Of a DNA stretch of 64,000 bases, positions 52,530 to 61,434 are shown in pieces (position 1 is the first letter of the stretch; each line of letters starts with the position of its first letter). Source of the stretch: DATBGO01 sp050011895 (GTDB lineage: Bacteria > Actinomycetota > Actinomycetes > Streptosporangiales > Streptosporangiaceae); the NCBI GenBank assembly GCA_050011895.1, contig JBEKIF010000005.1, forward strand, positions 1 to 64,000, written 5' to 3'. The notes beneath the pieces are model-generated. The model was not told the origin of the DNA. It saw nothing but the letters and a program-made list of their open reading frames with translations, and did not search any database. Position numbers and translations under genes: made by a program.

Positions 52530-53687
52530 GTGGGCATACTCAACCCGCTCTACGAGGCCGTCGCGTGGGTCTTCAAGGGGATCTGGACCGGCCTGAGCTC
52601 GGTCTTCGGCGCGAGCAGCGGCTGGACCTGGGCTCTGACGATCGTCTTCCTCGTGGTCCTGATGCGGCTGATCATGGTGCCGCTGTTCATCAAGCAGATG
52701 CACACGACGCGCGCGATGACGGCGCTGGCGCCGCAGATGACCGCGCTGCGGAAGAAGTACAAGAACGATAAGCAGGCGCTCAACCAGGAGATGATGAAGC
52801 TCTACCAGGAGGCGGGCGTCAACCCGCTGATGGGGTGCCTCCCGGTGGTCGCGCAGCTGCCCATGTTTTTCGCGCTGTTCAGCGTGCTGCGGGCGATCTC
52901 GGAGTGGAAGCCGGGTCAGCCGCCGAAGTACGGCATGACTGAAGAGATGATGGTAAGCGCCCAGCACGCCAAGATCCTCGGCGTGACCATATCGGACAAG
53001 TTCCTGTTCTCGCACGGGGTGCCGCTCGAGGCCAAGGCCGTCATCCTGATCACGGTCCTGGTCAGCATGACCACGACTTACCTGACCGTGCGGCAGAGCA
53101 TGAAGCGCGGCATGATGCCGGCGGCTACCCCCGACAATCCGATGGGGCAGTCGCAGAAGTACATGGCATACATCATGCCGCTGTTCGCGTTGTCCGGCCT
53201 GTACTGGCCGTTTGGCCTCGTGCTCTACTGGGTCACCACCAACCTGTGGACGCTGGGCCAGCAGTACGTACTCTTCAGGAAGTACCCGCAGCCCAAGCTG
53301 GCCGGGGGCACGCTGGCGACGGCCGGGGCCCCGGCCTTGCAGCCGGGCACTCCCGGCAAGCCAGCGCTGAGCCAGAACGGCTCGGGCTCGTCCAGCGGAA
53401 CCCGGCGGGAGAAGGCCTTGCCTGGGCCGGGCAAGCCAGGCTCGGACGGCGGCAAGCCCGGTCCGGCCGGCGGCAAGCCGGGTGGCGGTCCGGGGGCCGC
53501 ACGTCCAGCCGGCTCTGGATCCGGGACCTCGGCATCTGCCCCGCCGGCCGCGAACGGCGGCGGGATGCTTCGCAGGCTCGGGAAGGGCCGCCCGGAGCCC
53601 CCGCCTGAGCCCGAGGCTCCCGAGGTTAAGCTCGTCAGGCAACAGCCGCAGCGACAGTCCCGCAGTAAGCGCTCTGGCAAGCGGTGA
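52530..53687 (+). CDS. yidC: Membrane protein insertase YidC/Oxa1
   Basis: The 385-aa insertase has helices at about residues 27-52 (WTWALTIVFLVVLMRLIMVP), 105-125 (PLMGCLPVVAQLPMFFALF), 165-185 and 210-250 (PLFALSGLYWPFGLVLYWV). Arg in the first helix is the hydrophilic-groove residue of the family. A Gly/Pro/Ser-rich cytosolic tail (about 265-385) ends in a basic cluster, SRSKRSGKR, that may contact the ribosome. The GTG start is 3 bases after yidD. Confidence 0.95.
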   Translation: MGILNPLYEAVAWVFKGIWTGLSSVFGASSGWTWALTIVFLVVLMRLIMVPLFIKQMHTTRAMTALAPQMTALRKKYKNDKQALNQEMMKLYQEAGVNPLMGCLPVVAQLPMFFALFSVLRAISEWKPGQPPKYGMTEEMMVSAQHAKILGVTISDKFLFSHGVPLEAKAVILITVLVSMTTTYLTVRQSMKRGMMPAATPDNPMGQSQKYMAYIMPLFALSGLYWPFGLVLYWVTTNLWTLGQQYVLFRKYPQPKLAGGTLATAGAPALQPGTPGKPALSQNGSGSSSGTRREKALPGPGKPGSDGGKPGPAGGKPGGGPGAARPAGSGSGTSASAPPAANGGGMLRRLGKGRPEPPPEPEAPEVKLVRQQPQRQSRSKRSGKR

Positions 53688-53761
53688 AGCGAGGCTAGCC
53701 GCTCGCGCTGCCCCCGGTTGCTGTCAGCACTACTCGACCCCGAACGTAGGAGGGCCTGGTC

Positions 53762-54667
53762 GTGAGCCAATGCGACAACGCGGTCGCTGAGCCGAGCGGA
53801 TCGGCCAGCGACCAGCATGCCGGGGAGCGCGACGCCGGGGAGCTGATGGGCGCTCAGGTGGCCTATTCCCCGGCTGGCGAGCGTGGTGGGCCGGTCGCCT
53901 CCGATCCCGCCGCCCCGGCCGGGGCTGGCGCTCACGAGGCTGGCGCGGCCGAGGCCGCGGACGCCGATGCCGCTCCGGGCGTCGATACCCGGGATAGGGA
54001 TGCCGATACGGCCGCGGAGCTGGATGGTGGGGTCATCGGCAGTGCCGAGGCCCGTGACGGTGGCGGAGACGACGACGAGGGCGCGGACGACGACAGCGCC
54101 GGCAACGACGAGATCGGCAACGACGAGATCGGCAACGACGAGATCGGCAACGACGAGATCGGCAACCGCGCCAACGCCCGGACCCGTGACGAGGACGGCT
54201 CCGGCGACGTCGCGGACCTTGAGCTTGAGGGCGAGATAGCGGCCGACTATGTCGAAGGGCTACTCGATGTCGCGGATCTGGATGGCGACATCGACATGGA
54301 TGTCGAGGGTGACCGGGCGCTGGTATCGGTGGTCGGCGCCACCCTGGATGAGCTAGTCGGACCCAGAGGCGAGGTGCTTGAAGCTCTGCAGGAGCTGACC
54401 AGGCTGGCAGTGCACAGGCAGACCGGGGTTCGGACCAGGATCATGCTCGATGTCGGGGGCTACCGGCTGCGGCGCCGGGCCGAGCTCGCCGAAGCGGGCC
54501 GGGAAGTGGCGGAAGAGGTCAGGGAGACGGGCTCGCCGAAGAAGATGTGGGCGATGAACCGGTTCGAGCGGAAGATCGTTCACGATGCTGTCGCCGCAGC
54601 GGGGCTGCGCAGCGAATCCGAGGGCGACGAGCCCGACCGCAAGGTGGTAGTTCTTCCTGCAGATTGA
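53762..54667 (+). CDS. jag: Jag/KhpB-type KH-R3H RNA-binding protein
   Basis: The 301-aa protein has a long acidic, Ala/Asp-rich N-terminus (about residues 1-160). A KH domain (about 165-235: DVEGDRALVSVVGATLDELV, then RGEVLEALQELTRLAVHRQT) and an R3H domain (about 240-301: MNRFERKIVHDAV) follow. It binds RNA and is usually coexpressed with yidC. AGGAGG precedes the GTG. Four IGNDE repeats are encoded by 15-bp units in the N-terminus. Confidence 0.93.
   Translation: MSQCDNAVAEPSGSASDQHAGERDAGELMGAQVAYSPAGERGGPVASDPAAPAGAGAHEAGAAEAADADAAPGVDTRDRDADTAAELDGGVIGSAEARDGGGDDDEGADDDSAGNDEIGNDEIGNDEIGNDEIGNRANARTRDEDGSGDVADLELEGEIAADYVEGLLDVADLDGDIDMDVEGDRALVSVVGATLDELVGPRGEVLEALQELTRLAVHRQTGVRTRIMLDVGGYRLRRRAELAEAGREVAEEVRETGSPKKMWAMNRFERKIVHDAVAAAGLRSESEGDEPDRKVVVLPAD
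54101..54160. repeat. 15-bp tandem repeat in jag
   Basis: The unit ggcaacgacgagatc occurs four times in a row (54101, 54116, 54131, 54146), encoding GNDEI pentapeptides in the acidic N-terminal region. Confidence 0.9.
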
Positions 54668-54716
54668 ACCGGCCGGTCCGATCCGCCTGGCACCGGAGCC
54701 ACCGCGGCAAGCGCGG

Positions 54717-55448
54717 GTGATGTTTGGCCCGGTGATCGGCCTCGCGCAGCGCTATGCGGAGCTGCTGGCTGGGCCTGGCGTCGAGCGAGGCCTGATCGGC
54801 CCTGCGGAAACCGCGCGGCTGTGGGACCGGCACCTGATCAATTGCGCCGCCATCGCTGATCTCGTGCCGCGGCCGGCGGCCCTTGTTGACCTTGGCTCGG
54901 GCGCCGGCTTGCCCGGCCTTGTGCTCGCGATTCTGCTTCCCGATGTTCAGGTCGTGCTTCTTGAACCCATGGAGCGGCGGGTCGCGTTTCTCGCGGACTG
55001 CGTAAGCGATCTTGAACTGCGCAATGTGACCGTACACCGGGGCCGCGCCGAGGATGCGGTCGGTGATTTCGCGGCCGACGTGGTGACCGCGCGTGCGGTT
55101 GCTCCACTCGACCGCCTGGCTGGCCTGGCTCTGGGCTTGGCGAGGCCGGGCGCCCTGATCCTGGCCATCAAGGGAGCAGCTGCGGCGCAGGAGGTGGCAC
55201 GGGCGACGCCGGTGCTCCGGCGACTCGGCGCGCGGGATGTGCGACTCGTGAAGGTCGGCGGCGGGGTGAGTCCCGCCGCGACGGTGGTCCGGTTCACCGC
55301 GGGCCCAGCACTCCGCGACGGCGGTCGTCCGGACCGGGCCGCCGCCGGCCGGACAGTCATCGGCACGGCGGCTCCCGCCAGGCAGCGACGCGGGACACGA
55401 CCGGGCCATCAGAAGGGCCGTGCGGGTAACAGGAGGAGTGCGGGCTGA
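54717..55448 (+). CDS. rsmG: 16S rRNA (guanine527-N7)-methyltransferase RsmG
   Basis: The 243-aa methyltransferase has the S-adenosylmethionine loop LVDLGSGAGLPGLVLAILLP (about residues 58-78), preceded by RLWDRHLINCAAIADLVP. VVTARAVAPLDRLAGLALGL follows near 122. It methylates G527 of 16S rRNA. The annotated start is GTG 54717. The conserved-looking upstream frame (LAPEPPRQARV) suggests translation may begin earlier, but no standard start codon is found before an in-frame stop. The Arg/Gly-rich C-terminal 40 residues are not conserved. Confidence 0.93.
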   Translation: MMFGPVIGLAQRYAELLAGPGVERGLIGPAETARLWDRHLINCAAIADLVPRPAALVDLGSGAGLPGLVLAILLPDVQVVLLEPMERRVAFLADCVSDLELRNVTVHRGRAEDAVGDFAADVVTARAVAPLDRLAGLALGLARPGALILAIKGAAAAQEVARATPVLRRLGARDVRLVKVGGGVSPAATVVRFTAGPALRDGGRPDRAAAGRTVIGTAAPARQRRGTRPGHQKGRAGNRRSAG

Positions 55449-56588
55449 CAGTTGCGGGCTGACAGTTGCGGGCTGACAGTGTTGCGCGCTCGGCGGCCGG
55501 GCGGCCTGGCTCTGCCTGGCCTGACCTGGCCCGCAACAGTAGCCCGGAGGGTAATGGCTGACTCGTCGCCTGCGGGCCGGTTAACTTAGCGGTGAGAGGA
55601 CTGCGGTAAGCCTGGCCCGTCGACTGCTGCGGCGACTACGCGGACAGGTGTGGTGCCGCGGAGCCGGCGGCAGCCCGGTGGTATCCGCCGGGTCACGGTT
55701 TCCTGCCGCCCGGCTCGTCAAGGCGGTCGCGCTGGCGTCCGGCCGGTGGCAGCGGAACTGGATGGATGACCGTCCGGTGTCGGGGCGTCGGGAGGAGAAG
55801 GCGTGATGGTGGGCTCCGCGCCCGGCCTGGGCTGGCCGGAGCAGGCAGGCCCGAGCGATCGACGGCGGGCTCATCCGCTTCGGGCTCATCCGCTTCGGGC
55901 TGAGCCCGTTCCGGCTGAGCCCGTTCCGGCTGAGCCCGCGCCAGGTCGCCTTCCCCGCGACGCCCCGAACGAGGCGCGGGCACGAGCAGCGTCCGGCGAT
56001 ACCAGTGCAGGGCACGAGGCGAGTTCCGTTGCCCGCCCGCGACCGGCACCGTCGAGGTGGGAGCGGGGGCCCAGCGGACTGGGCTGGCCAGGGCCAGGCG
56101 GGCCGCGGGTCGCAGGGAGGCAGGCGGCCTTGGGCAGCGGACCGGGCGGTCAGGTGCCCGGCAGCGAGCCCGACGATGGAGTGCCGGGAAGCCGGCCAGG
56201 CGGTCACTTGCGAGGCAGCGGGCCAGACTATGGAAGGCCAGGGACACGGCCGGAAGGTCACCTGCGAGGCAGCGTCCCGGTGGCTCGCGCGTCCGGCGAG
56301 ATGGCGGGCGATCGGGTCCGTAGTGGCACGCCACCGGATGAAATGGAGGGCGGCCTTTCCAGCGAATGGACTCGCGGAGGCGGGTCACGTGATGAGGTGT
56401 CTCGGGGCGGTCCGCACGATCCATGGTGGCCTGGGGATTATTCTGGCCGGCTGGATGACCTGGCGCAGGTTCCGCGGCAAGGGCCGGGACGCGAGACGCG
56501 CGCGGTTTCACGTGGAACCGGCGCGCAACGCGAGAGCGGCGTGGCCCGCTGGCCGGGCTACGAGACGGAGCAGGAGAGCGAGAGAGAA
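55449..56588. other. Long GC-rich gap before parA, containing a parS site
   Basis: No independent gene is convincing. Both strands are open for hundreds of codons but with Pro/Arg/Gly-rich composition typical of GC-rich spacer. It holds direct repeats of GCGGGCTGACAGTT (about 55440-55485), of GGGCTCATCCGCTTC and of GGCTGAGCCCGTTCC (about 55866-55935). The plus frame is continuous with parA from 55803, so an N-terminally extended ParA cannot be fully excluded. Confidence 0.45.
56505..56518. promoter_or_regulatory. parS site
   Basis: GTTTCACGTGGAAC is one base from the perfect palindrome GTTTCACGTGAAAC and matches the actinobacterial ParB-binding consensus. It lies just upstream of the chosen parA start. 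Confidence 0.9.
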
Positions 56589-57674
56589 ATGGCCGGAGAT
56601 CGTGCGTGGATGAACGCCGATCAGCAGGTGCCGGGCGGCGGCCGCACCACTGATGCCGCCCGGATGAATGCCGCCAGGACAGATGCCCCCAGGACAGATG
56701 CCCCCAGGACCAGGACTCCGCCCGTGCGTGCGCGCCATGCTGGGCCGGGTGCCGACCTCGGCAGCCGTGAGGCGGGCCTGGCGGACGCAGCCGTACCGGG
56801 AGTCGCAGTCGACACTCCCATCGCACGGGCCGCCAGGGCAGCACTGGCAGCGCGGGCCGGGGGCCAGGCATGGCCGCGACCTGGCTCCTGCCGGATCATC
56901 ACCGTCGCGAACCAGAAGGGCGGCGTGGGCAAGACGACGACAACAGTGAACCTCGCCGCTGGCCTGGCGCTGCACGGAGCCAGGGTCCTTGTGGTGGATC
57001 TTGACCCACAGGGCAATGCATCGACCGCCCTGGACGTTGATCACCACGCCGGCGTCTCGTCCATCTACGACGTTCTGGTAGATGCCCAGCCGCTCGCGTC
57101 GATCGTCCAGCCCGTTGCCGGTATCCCGCAGCTCTACTGCGCTCCGGCCACGATCGACCTCGCGGGAGCGGAGATAGAGCTGGTGCCGCTGGTCGCCCGT
57201 GAGTCCCGGCTGGCCAGGGCGCTAGCCGGGTACGACGCAACGGGCCTGGATTACATCTTCATAGACTGCCCGCCGTCTCTGGGCCTGCTCACCCTCAACG
57301 CGCTTGTCGCGGCCCCGGAGGTGCTGATTCCGATTCAGTGCGAGTACTACGCGCTTGAAGGGCTCGAGCAACTGCTCCGTACCGTGGAACTGGTGAAGAG
57401 CCACCTGAATCCCGGCCTTGCGGTCAGCACGATCGTGCTGACCATGTTCGACGGGCGCACCCGGCTGGCGTCGCAGGTAGCTGACGAGGTTCGGGAGCAT
57501 TTCGGTGGCATCGTGCTCGGCTCGGTCATCCCGCGCAGCGTCCGGGTCTCCGAGGCGCCCAGCTATGGCCAGTCGGTGATGACCTACGATCCAGGGTCGA
57601 GCGGCGCGGTCGCGTACATGGAGGCGGCCAGGGAGATGGCGCACCGGAACGCCAGGTCGGGCCCGATCGGCTGA
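56589..57674 (+). CDS. parA: Chromosome partitioning ATPase ParA
   Basis: The 361-aa protein has a variable N-terminus of about 100 residues. The deviant Walker A ATPase domain follows: ITVANQKGGVGKTTTTVNLA, VLVVDLDPQGNASTAL, IFIDCPPSLGLLTLNAL, then VLTMFDGRTRLASQV. It binds DNA non-specifically and drives ParB-parS separation. I place the start at ATG 56589, just downstream of a parS site. The open frame reaches back to 55803, but the extra 260 residues are Arg/Gly/Pro-rich and would carry parS inside the gene. Confidence 0.9.
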   Translation: MAGDRAWMNADQQVPGGGRTTDAARMNAARTDAPRTDAPRTRTPPVRARHAGPGADLGSREAGLADAAVPGVAVDTPIARAARAALAARAGGQAWPRPGSCRIITVANQKGGVGKTTTTVNLAAGLALHGARVLVVDLDPQGNASTALDVDHHAGVSSIYDVLVDAQPLASIVQPVAGIPQLYCAPATIDLAGAEIELVPLVARESRLARALAGYDATGLDYIFIDCPPSLGLLTLNALVAAPEVLIPIQCEYYALEGLEQLLRTVELVKSHLNPGLAVSTIVLTMFDGRTRLASQVADEVREHFGGIVLGSVIPRSVRVSEAPSYGQSVMTYDPGSSGAVAYMEAAREMAHRNARSGPIG

Positions 57675-57703
57675 GACGTTGGGGCCGGCTCCCGGTTTAG
57701 CGT

Positions 57704-57719
57704 TCAAATATATATTTGA
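57704..57719. promoter_or_regulatory. Perfect AT-rich 16-bp palindrome upstream of parB
   Basis: TCAAATATATATTTGA is a perfect palindrome in an otherwise very GC-rich region, about 30 bases after the parA stop. It looks like a regulator operator or an easily melted promoter element. Confidence 0.7.
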
Positions 57720-57727
57720 TTTACCGC

Positions 57728-57741
57728 ATTTCACGTGGACA
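57728..57741. promoter_or_regulatory. Degenerate parS-like site
   Basis: ATTTCACGTGGACA keeps the central TTTCACGTGGA of parS but differs at the outer bases. It lies between parA and parB and may be a weak ParB site. Confidence 0.55.
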
Positions 57742-57903
57742 TTTGCAGTGAGTTCCGGCAACTGGCGTGCCTGACGGGATAGGGTCGGAAGCCGGGCGCG
57801 CACCTGGCCGCGGGGTCGGCGCGGCATGGTGGCTATCCGCTGGGAGAAGGTGGCTCCGCTGGCAATCCCGAGCCAGGGCTGGAGCGCAGAGCGAGGAGAG
57901 GCG

Positions 57904-58881
57904 ATGCCTCAGCAGAAGCGGGGCCTGGGCAAGGGCCTGGGCGCGCTCATCCCGTCGGCTCCGTCGGCTCCGGCCGTACCGGGCGGATATGGGGCTGTCC
58001 CGCGGGAGACCGCGGGCTACGCGGGTCATGCGGGCGAGGAACCAGGCGGGCCGGACGGGCCGGGCCCGGGCGCGTATTTCGATGAGATCGCGGTCGGCCT
58101 GCTGACCCCGAACCCGCGCCAGCCGCGGCAGGTTTTCGACGAGGAGACGCTTGATGAGCTGGCCGCGTCGATCCGCGCAGTTGGCCTGCTGCAGCCGGTC
58201 GTCGTCCGCGTGGTGGAGCCCGGGCACTACGAGATCGTCATGGGCGAGCGGCGGTGGCGTGCCTGTCAGCTGGCCGGGCTCGAGCTGATCCCCGCGATCG
58301 TACGGGAGACATCCGATGACGATCTGCTGCGGGACGCGCTGATCGAGAACCTGCACAGGGAACAGCTCAACCCGCTGGAGGAGGCGGCCGCTTACCAGCA
58401 GCTCTTGGACGACTTCGCCGCCACCCACGACGAGCTTGCCCGCCGGGTGGGACGCTCCCGGCCGCACATCTCGAATACCATCCGGCTGCTCAACCTGCCG
58501 GCGGCCGTGCAGAAGCGGGTAGCCGCCGGGGTACTCAGCGCGGGACACGCCAGGGCGCTGCTCGCCGTTCCTGACCTAGCCGCGCAGGAGCAGCTGGCAC
58601 ACCGCATCGTCGCGGAGGGGCTTTCTGTCCGGGCCGTTGAGGAGATCGTCGCGCTCGGTGCCCAGCCTGCCAAGCCCGCGCGGCGGCCAGCGCCGAGACA
58701 GCCTGTTGCCCCGGCCTTGAAGGATCTCGCCGACCGGCTGTCCGACGAATTCGAGACCCGGGTGAAGGTCGAGCTGGGCCAGCGTAAGGGAAAGATAGTC
58801 GTTGAGTTCGCCTCGCTTGCTGACCTCGAACGGATCGTCACGGCGATGTCCCCCGGCTGGGCGAAGTCGCGAAGTGCCTAG
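57904..58881 (+). CDS. parB: Chromosome partitioning protein ParB
   Basis: The 325-aa CTPase and DNA-binding protein begins QQKRGLGKGLGALIP, the ParA-interacting N-terminus. The CTP-binding motif GERRWRACQLAG follows near residue 118, then LIENLHREQLNPLEEAAAYQ, and the helix-turn-helix VGRSRPHISNTIRLLNLPAA near 180. A C-terminal dimerisation domain closes it. It loads at parS and slides to organise the origin region. GAGGAG lies before the ATG at 57904, which rejects the longer frame. Confidence 0.96.
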   Translation: MPQQKRGLGKGLGALIPSAPSAPAVPGGYGAVPRETAGYAGHAGEEPGGPDGPGPGAYFDEIAVGLLTPNPRQPRQVFDEETLDELAASIRAVGLLQPVVVRVVEPGHYEIVMGERRWRACQLAGLELIPAIVRETSDDDLLRDALIENLHREQLNPLEEAAAYQQLLDDFAATHDELARRVGRSRPHISNTIRLLNLPAAVQKRVAAGVLSAGHARALLAVPDLAAQEQLAHRIVAEGLSVRAVEEIVALGAQPAKPARRPAPRQPVAPALKDLADRLSDEFETRVKVELGQRKGKIVVEFASLADLERIVTAMSPGWAKSRSA

Positions 58882-59282
58882 CGGGCTCGCTATTCAGCTG
58901 GCGGCCGGCGAGAGAGCGGGCCCGGCGAGCGGACCTGCGGATGGACCCGCCCGATCATGAAGGCTTTGCGTCGTTCCGCTTCCCTGGCACTGGACCGGTG
59001 AGCGCTCCCTTGCGGCTGGCCGGTTTTGCGCGGCGGGCCTGACCGGGCCGCGGCGCGTTTCACGTGAAACTCTCGTCGCGGCGCTGGTTCTTCGCGGCCC
59101 GGCGCGACGGCGGCCCGCAGTGTTCATCCGTCCGTCCCCGCAGGTATCGGGCCGGACCGGCGCTTCCGGCAAAACGTAGGTACGATGTCCTCAGGCCGGG
59201 CCACGAGCACGCCTTATAGACGGCGGCCATCTTCCTGGCCGGCCTGGCAGGAATGTAGCCGTAGCGATCTCAGAGGTGCCAG
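58882..59282. other. Gap downstream of parB with a parS site
   Basis: Apart from the parS palindrome at 59057 I see no gene or repeat. The right part presumably carries the promoter of the acetyltransferase gene. Confidence 0.45.
59057..59070. promoter_or_regulatory. Perfect parS palindrome
   Basis: GTTTCACGTGAAAC is the full self-complementary parS core. It lies about 175 bases after parB, as often found near actinobacterial origins. Confidence 0.95.
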
Positions 59283-59900
59283 TTGTCGCGCCGTCTTGCG
59301 AGCATCACGCTGGACAATCTTGATGACCTGCCGTCCCGATGCCGCCGCTGCGTCTTCTGGGAACTCGATCCAGTCGGTTATGCGCGCGCCCACGAGGAAG
59401 GCGATCCAGCGCTGGAGAAGGAGGCCTGGATCTCGTCGGTGCTGCTCGAATGGGGCAGCTGCGGAAAGATCGCGTACGTCGACGGCCTTCCGGCGGGCTA
59501 CATGCTGTACGCGCCACCCCACCTCGTGCCGAGGTCCGTTGCGTTCCCGACCAGCCCGGTCAGCGCGGATGCCGTCCTGCTCATTACGGCCCACGTCCTT
59601 GGTGAGTTCGCCGGCGGCGGCTTGGGGCGGATGCTTGTCCAGGGCGCCGCGAAAGACATGACAAGGCGCGGGGTCAGAGCCATCGAGGCATTCGGCGACC
59701 TCAAATGGGCCGGCCCGTCGTGCGTCGTTCCCGCGGACTACCTGCTGGCGGTCGGCTTCAAGACCGTTCGCCAGCACATGCGTTTCCCGCGGCTCAGGCT
59801 GGAACTCAAGACCGCGCTCTCCTGGCGGGAGGACGTGGAGGTCGCGCTCGAGCGCTTGCTTGGCTCGATGACCCCGGAGCGTGCCCTGCGCCTGGCATGA
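59283..59900 (+). CDS. GNAT-family N-acetyltransferase
   Basis: The 205-aa protein has a Cys/Arg-rich N-terminus (LPSRCRRCVFWELDP), a central IAYVDGLPAGYMLYAPP, and the acetyl-CoA loop region FAGGGLGRMLVQGAAKDMTR (about residues 110-130). VVPADYLLAVGFKTVRQH follows, as expected of GNAT enzymes. The TTG start at 59283 has GAGGTG just upstream. It lies between parB and trxA, a position where such acetyltransferases are common in actinobacteria. The substrate is unknown. Confidence 0.88.
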   Translation: MSRRLASITLDNLDDLPSRCRRCVFWELDPVGYARAHEEGDPALEKEAWISSVLLEWGSCGKIAYVDGLPAGYMLYAPPHLVPRSVAFPTSPVSADAVLLITAHVLGEFAGGGLGRMLVQGAAKDMTRRGVRAIEAFGDLKWAGPSCVVPADYLLAVGFKTVRQHMRFPRLRLELKTALSWREDVEVALERLLGSMTPERALRLA

Positions 59901-59933
59901 GCGCCCGGAGGTCCGGTCGGCCGGCTCGGAGCG

Positions 59934-60018
59934 GATCAGGCTCCGAGCGGGATCAGGCTCCGAGCGGGATCAGGCTCCGAGCGGGATCAGGCTCCGAGCG
60001 GGATCAGGCTCCGAGCGG
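59934..60018. repeat. 17-bp tandem repeat, five units
   Basis: The unit gatcaggctccgagcgg repeats at 59934, 59951, 59968, 59985 and 60002. A truncated sixth copy contains the trxA stop codon. The period is not divisible by three and the array lies between convergent genes, so it is not coding. Confidence 0.95.
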
Positions 60019-60020
60019 GA

Positions 60021-60344
60021 TCAGATGAAGTCGGCGAGTTCACGAAGGAGCGCCGACTTAGGCCGGGCACCGACAATTTCCTTGACGACCTCGCCGTCCT
60101 TGAAGACGCCCAGAGTCGGGATGTTCAGGATCCGGTACCGCTGCGTTACGACAGGGTTCTCGTCCACGTTGAGCTTGACGACCTCGATCTTGTCGCCGTG
60201 CTCTCCGGCAATCTCCTCGAGTACCGGGGCAACCTGGCGGCACGGGCCGCACCACTCGGCCCAGTAGTCGACGACGACCGGCTTGTCGCTCTTCAGCACG
60301 TCGGCGTCAAAGGTCGCGTCGGTTACGATCCTTGTTCCACCCAT
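60021..60344 (-). CDS. trxA: Thioredoxin
   Basis: The 107-aa thioredoxin has the redox motif WCGPC in VVDYWAEWCGPCRQVAPVLE (about residues 28-40), the cis-Pro in ILNIPTLGVFKDG (about 70), and Gly-rich C-terminal strand residues. It reduces protein disulfides with electrons from TrxB. GGAAG lies before the ATG at 60344, which rejects the longer frame. It sits 86 bases from trxB on the same strand. Confidence 0.97.
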   Translation of the reverse strand: MGGTRIVTDATFDADVLKSDKPVVVDYWAEWCGPCRQVAPVLEEIAGEHGDKIEVVKLNVDENPVVTQRYRILNIPTLGVFKDGEVVKEIVGARPKSALLRELADFI

Positions 60345-60430
60345 AGTGGGGACTTCCTTTCCATTTGCGCTAGCCGTATGTCGCGATATGCGGCTCTGGT
60401 GAACGTGCAGCGGCCCCTCAGGCCTGATCC

Positions 60431-61363
60431 TCAGGACTCGTGGTCTGCCAGCCAGCGCTCCGCGTCCAGCGCCGCGGCGCAACCGGTGCCTGCCGCCGTG
60501 ACGGCCTGCCGGTAGGTGCGGTCCACCACGTCGCCGGCCGCGAAGACCCCGTCAAGAGAGGTCCTGGTGGATTGCTGCTCGACGAGCAGGTACCCGTCCG
60601 GGTCGGTGGCCAGCTTTCCGGCAAACAATTCACTGCGCGGGTCATGGCCGATAGCCACGAACAAGCCGGTGATGGCGAGCGTGCTTGTCTCGCCGGTCTT
60701 GACGTTACGGAGCGTCACGCCGCTCACCCGGTCCTCACCGAGCACCTCGGCGACCTCGCTGTCCCAGGCAAAGCGGATCTTCTGATTCGCCATGGCGCGG
60801 TCCTGCATGATCTTGGAAGCGCGCAGCGCATCCCGGCGGTGAATCACCGTAACGGAGCGAGCGAACCTGGTCAGGAACGTTGCTTCCTCTATCGCCGAGT
60901 CACCACCGCCGGCTACCGCGATGTCCTGGTCGCGGAAGAAGAAGCCGTCACAGGTCGCGCACCAGGACACGCCGTGCCCGGAAAGCCGCTTCTCGCCAGG
61001 CACGCCCAGCTCGCGGTAGCCAGAGCCAGTGGCGATGATCACGGTCTTGGCCAGGTGCGTGTCACTGCCGGCCCTGATCACCTTCGGCGTCGCGGCCAGG
61101 TCAACCTCAGTAACGTCCTCGGCGAGGAGTTCGGCGCCGAACCGCTCGGCCTGCTTGCGGACCGCGTCCATCAGATCCGGGCCGAGCACGCCGTCGGGGA
61201 ACCCGGGAAAGTTCTCCACATCGGTGGTGTTCATCAGCGCACCGCCCGCGGTTACCGAGCCTTCGAAGACCAGCGGGTTCAGCCTGGCCCGCGCCGCGTA
61301 CAGCGCCGCGGTATAGCCGGCAGGCCCGGACCCGATGATGATGACATCCCGAATCTCGGTCAC
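60431..61363 (-). CDS. trxB: Thioredoxin reductase
   Basis: The 310-aa flavoprotein has the FAD motif IIIGSGPAGYTAALYAARA at the N-terminus, the redox pair in SWCATCDGFFF (about residues 133-143), the NADPH motif VAGGGDSAIEEATFL, and GVFAAGDVVDRTYRQAVTAA near the C-terminus. It passes electrons from NADPH to thioredoxin. It is followed by trxA and preceded by an anti-sigma gene. Confidence 0.97.
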   Translation of the reverse strand: MTEIRDVIIIGSGPAGYTAALYAARARLNPLVFEGSVTAGGALMNTTDVENFPGFPDGVLGPDLMDAVRKQAERFGAELLAEDVTEVDLAATPKVIRAGSDTHLAKTVIIATGSGYRELGVPGEKRLSGHGVSWCATCDGFFFRDQDIAVAGGGDSAIEEATFLTRFARSVTVIHRRDALRASKIMQDRAMANQKIRFAWDSEVAEVLGEDRVSGVTLRNVKTGETSTLAITGLFVAIGHDPRSELFAGKLATDPDGYLLVEQQSTRTSLDGVFAAGDVVDRTYRQAVTAAGTGCAAALDAERWLADHES

Positions 61364-61434
61364 TGAATTGCCTTTCCCTGAGTTGCAACGGCGTCAACCG
61401 ATCCTAGGGCCCGGAGATTCCCGCGGCAGGCGCC

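Noticed and set aside
55803..57674. A 623-aa ParA
   Set aside because: The first 260 codons are Arg/Gly/Pro-rich, contain a parS site and have no match to the family; a start near 56589 fits better.
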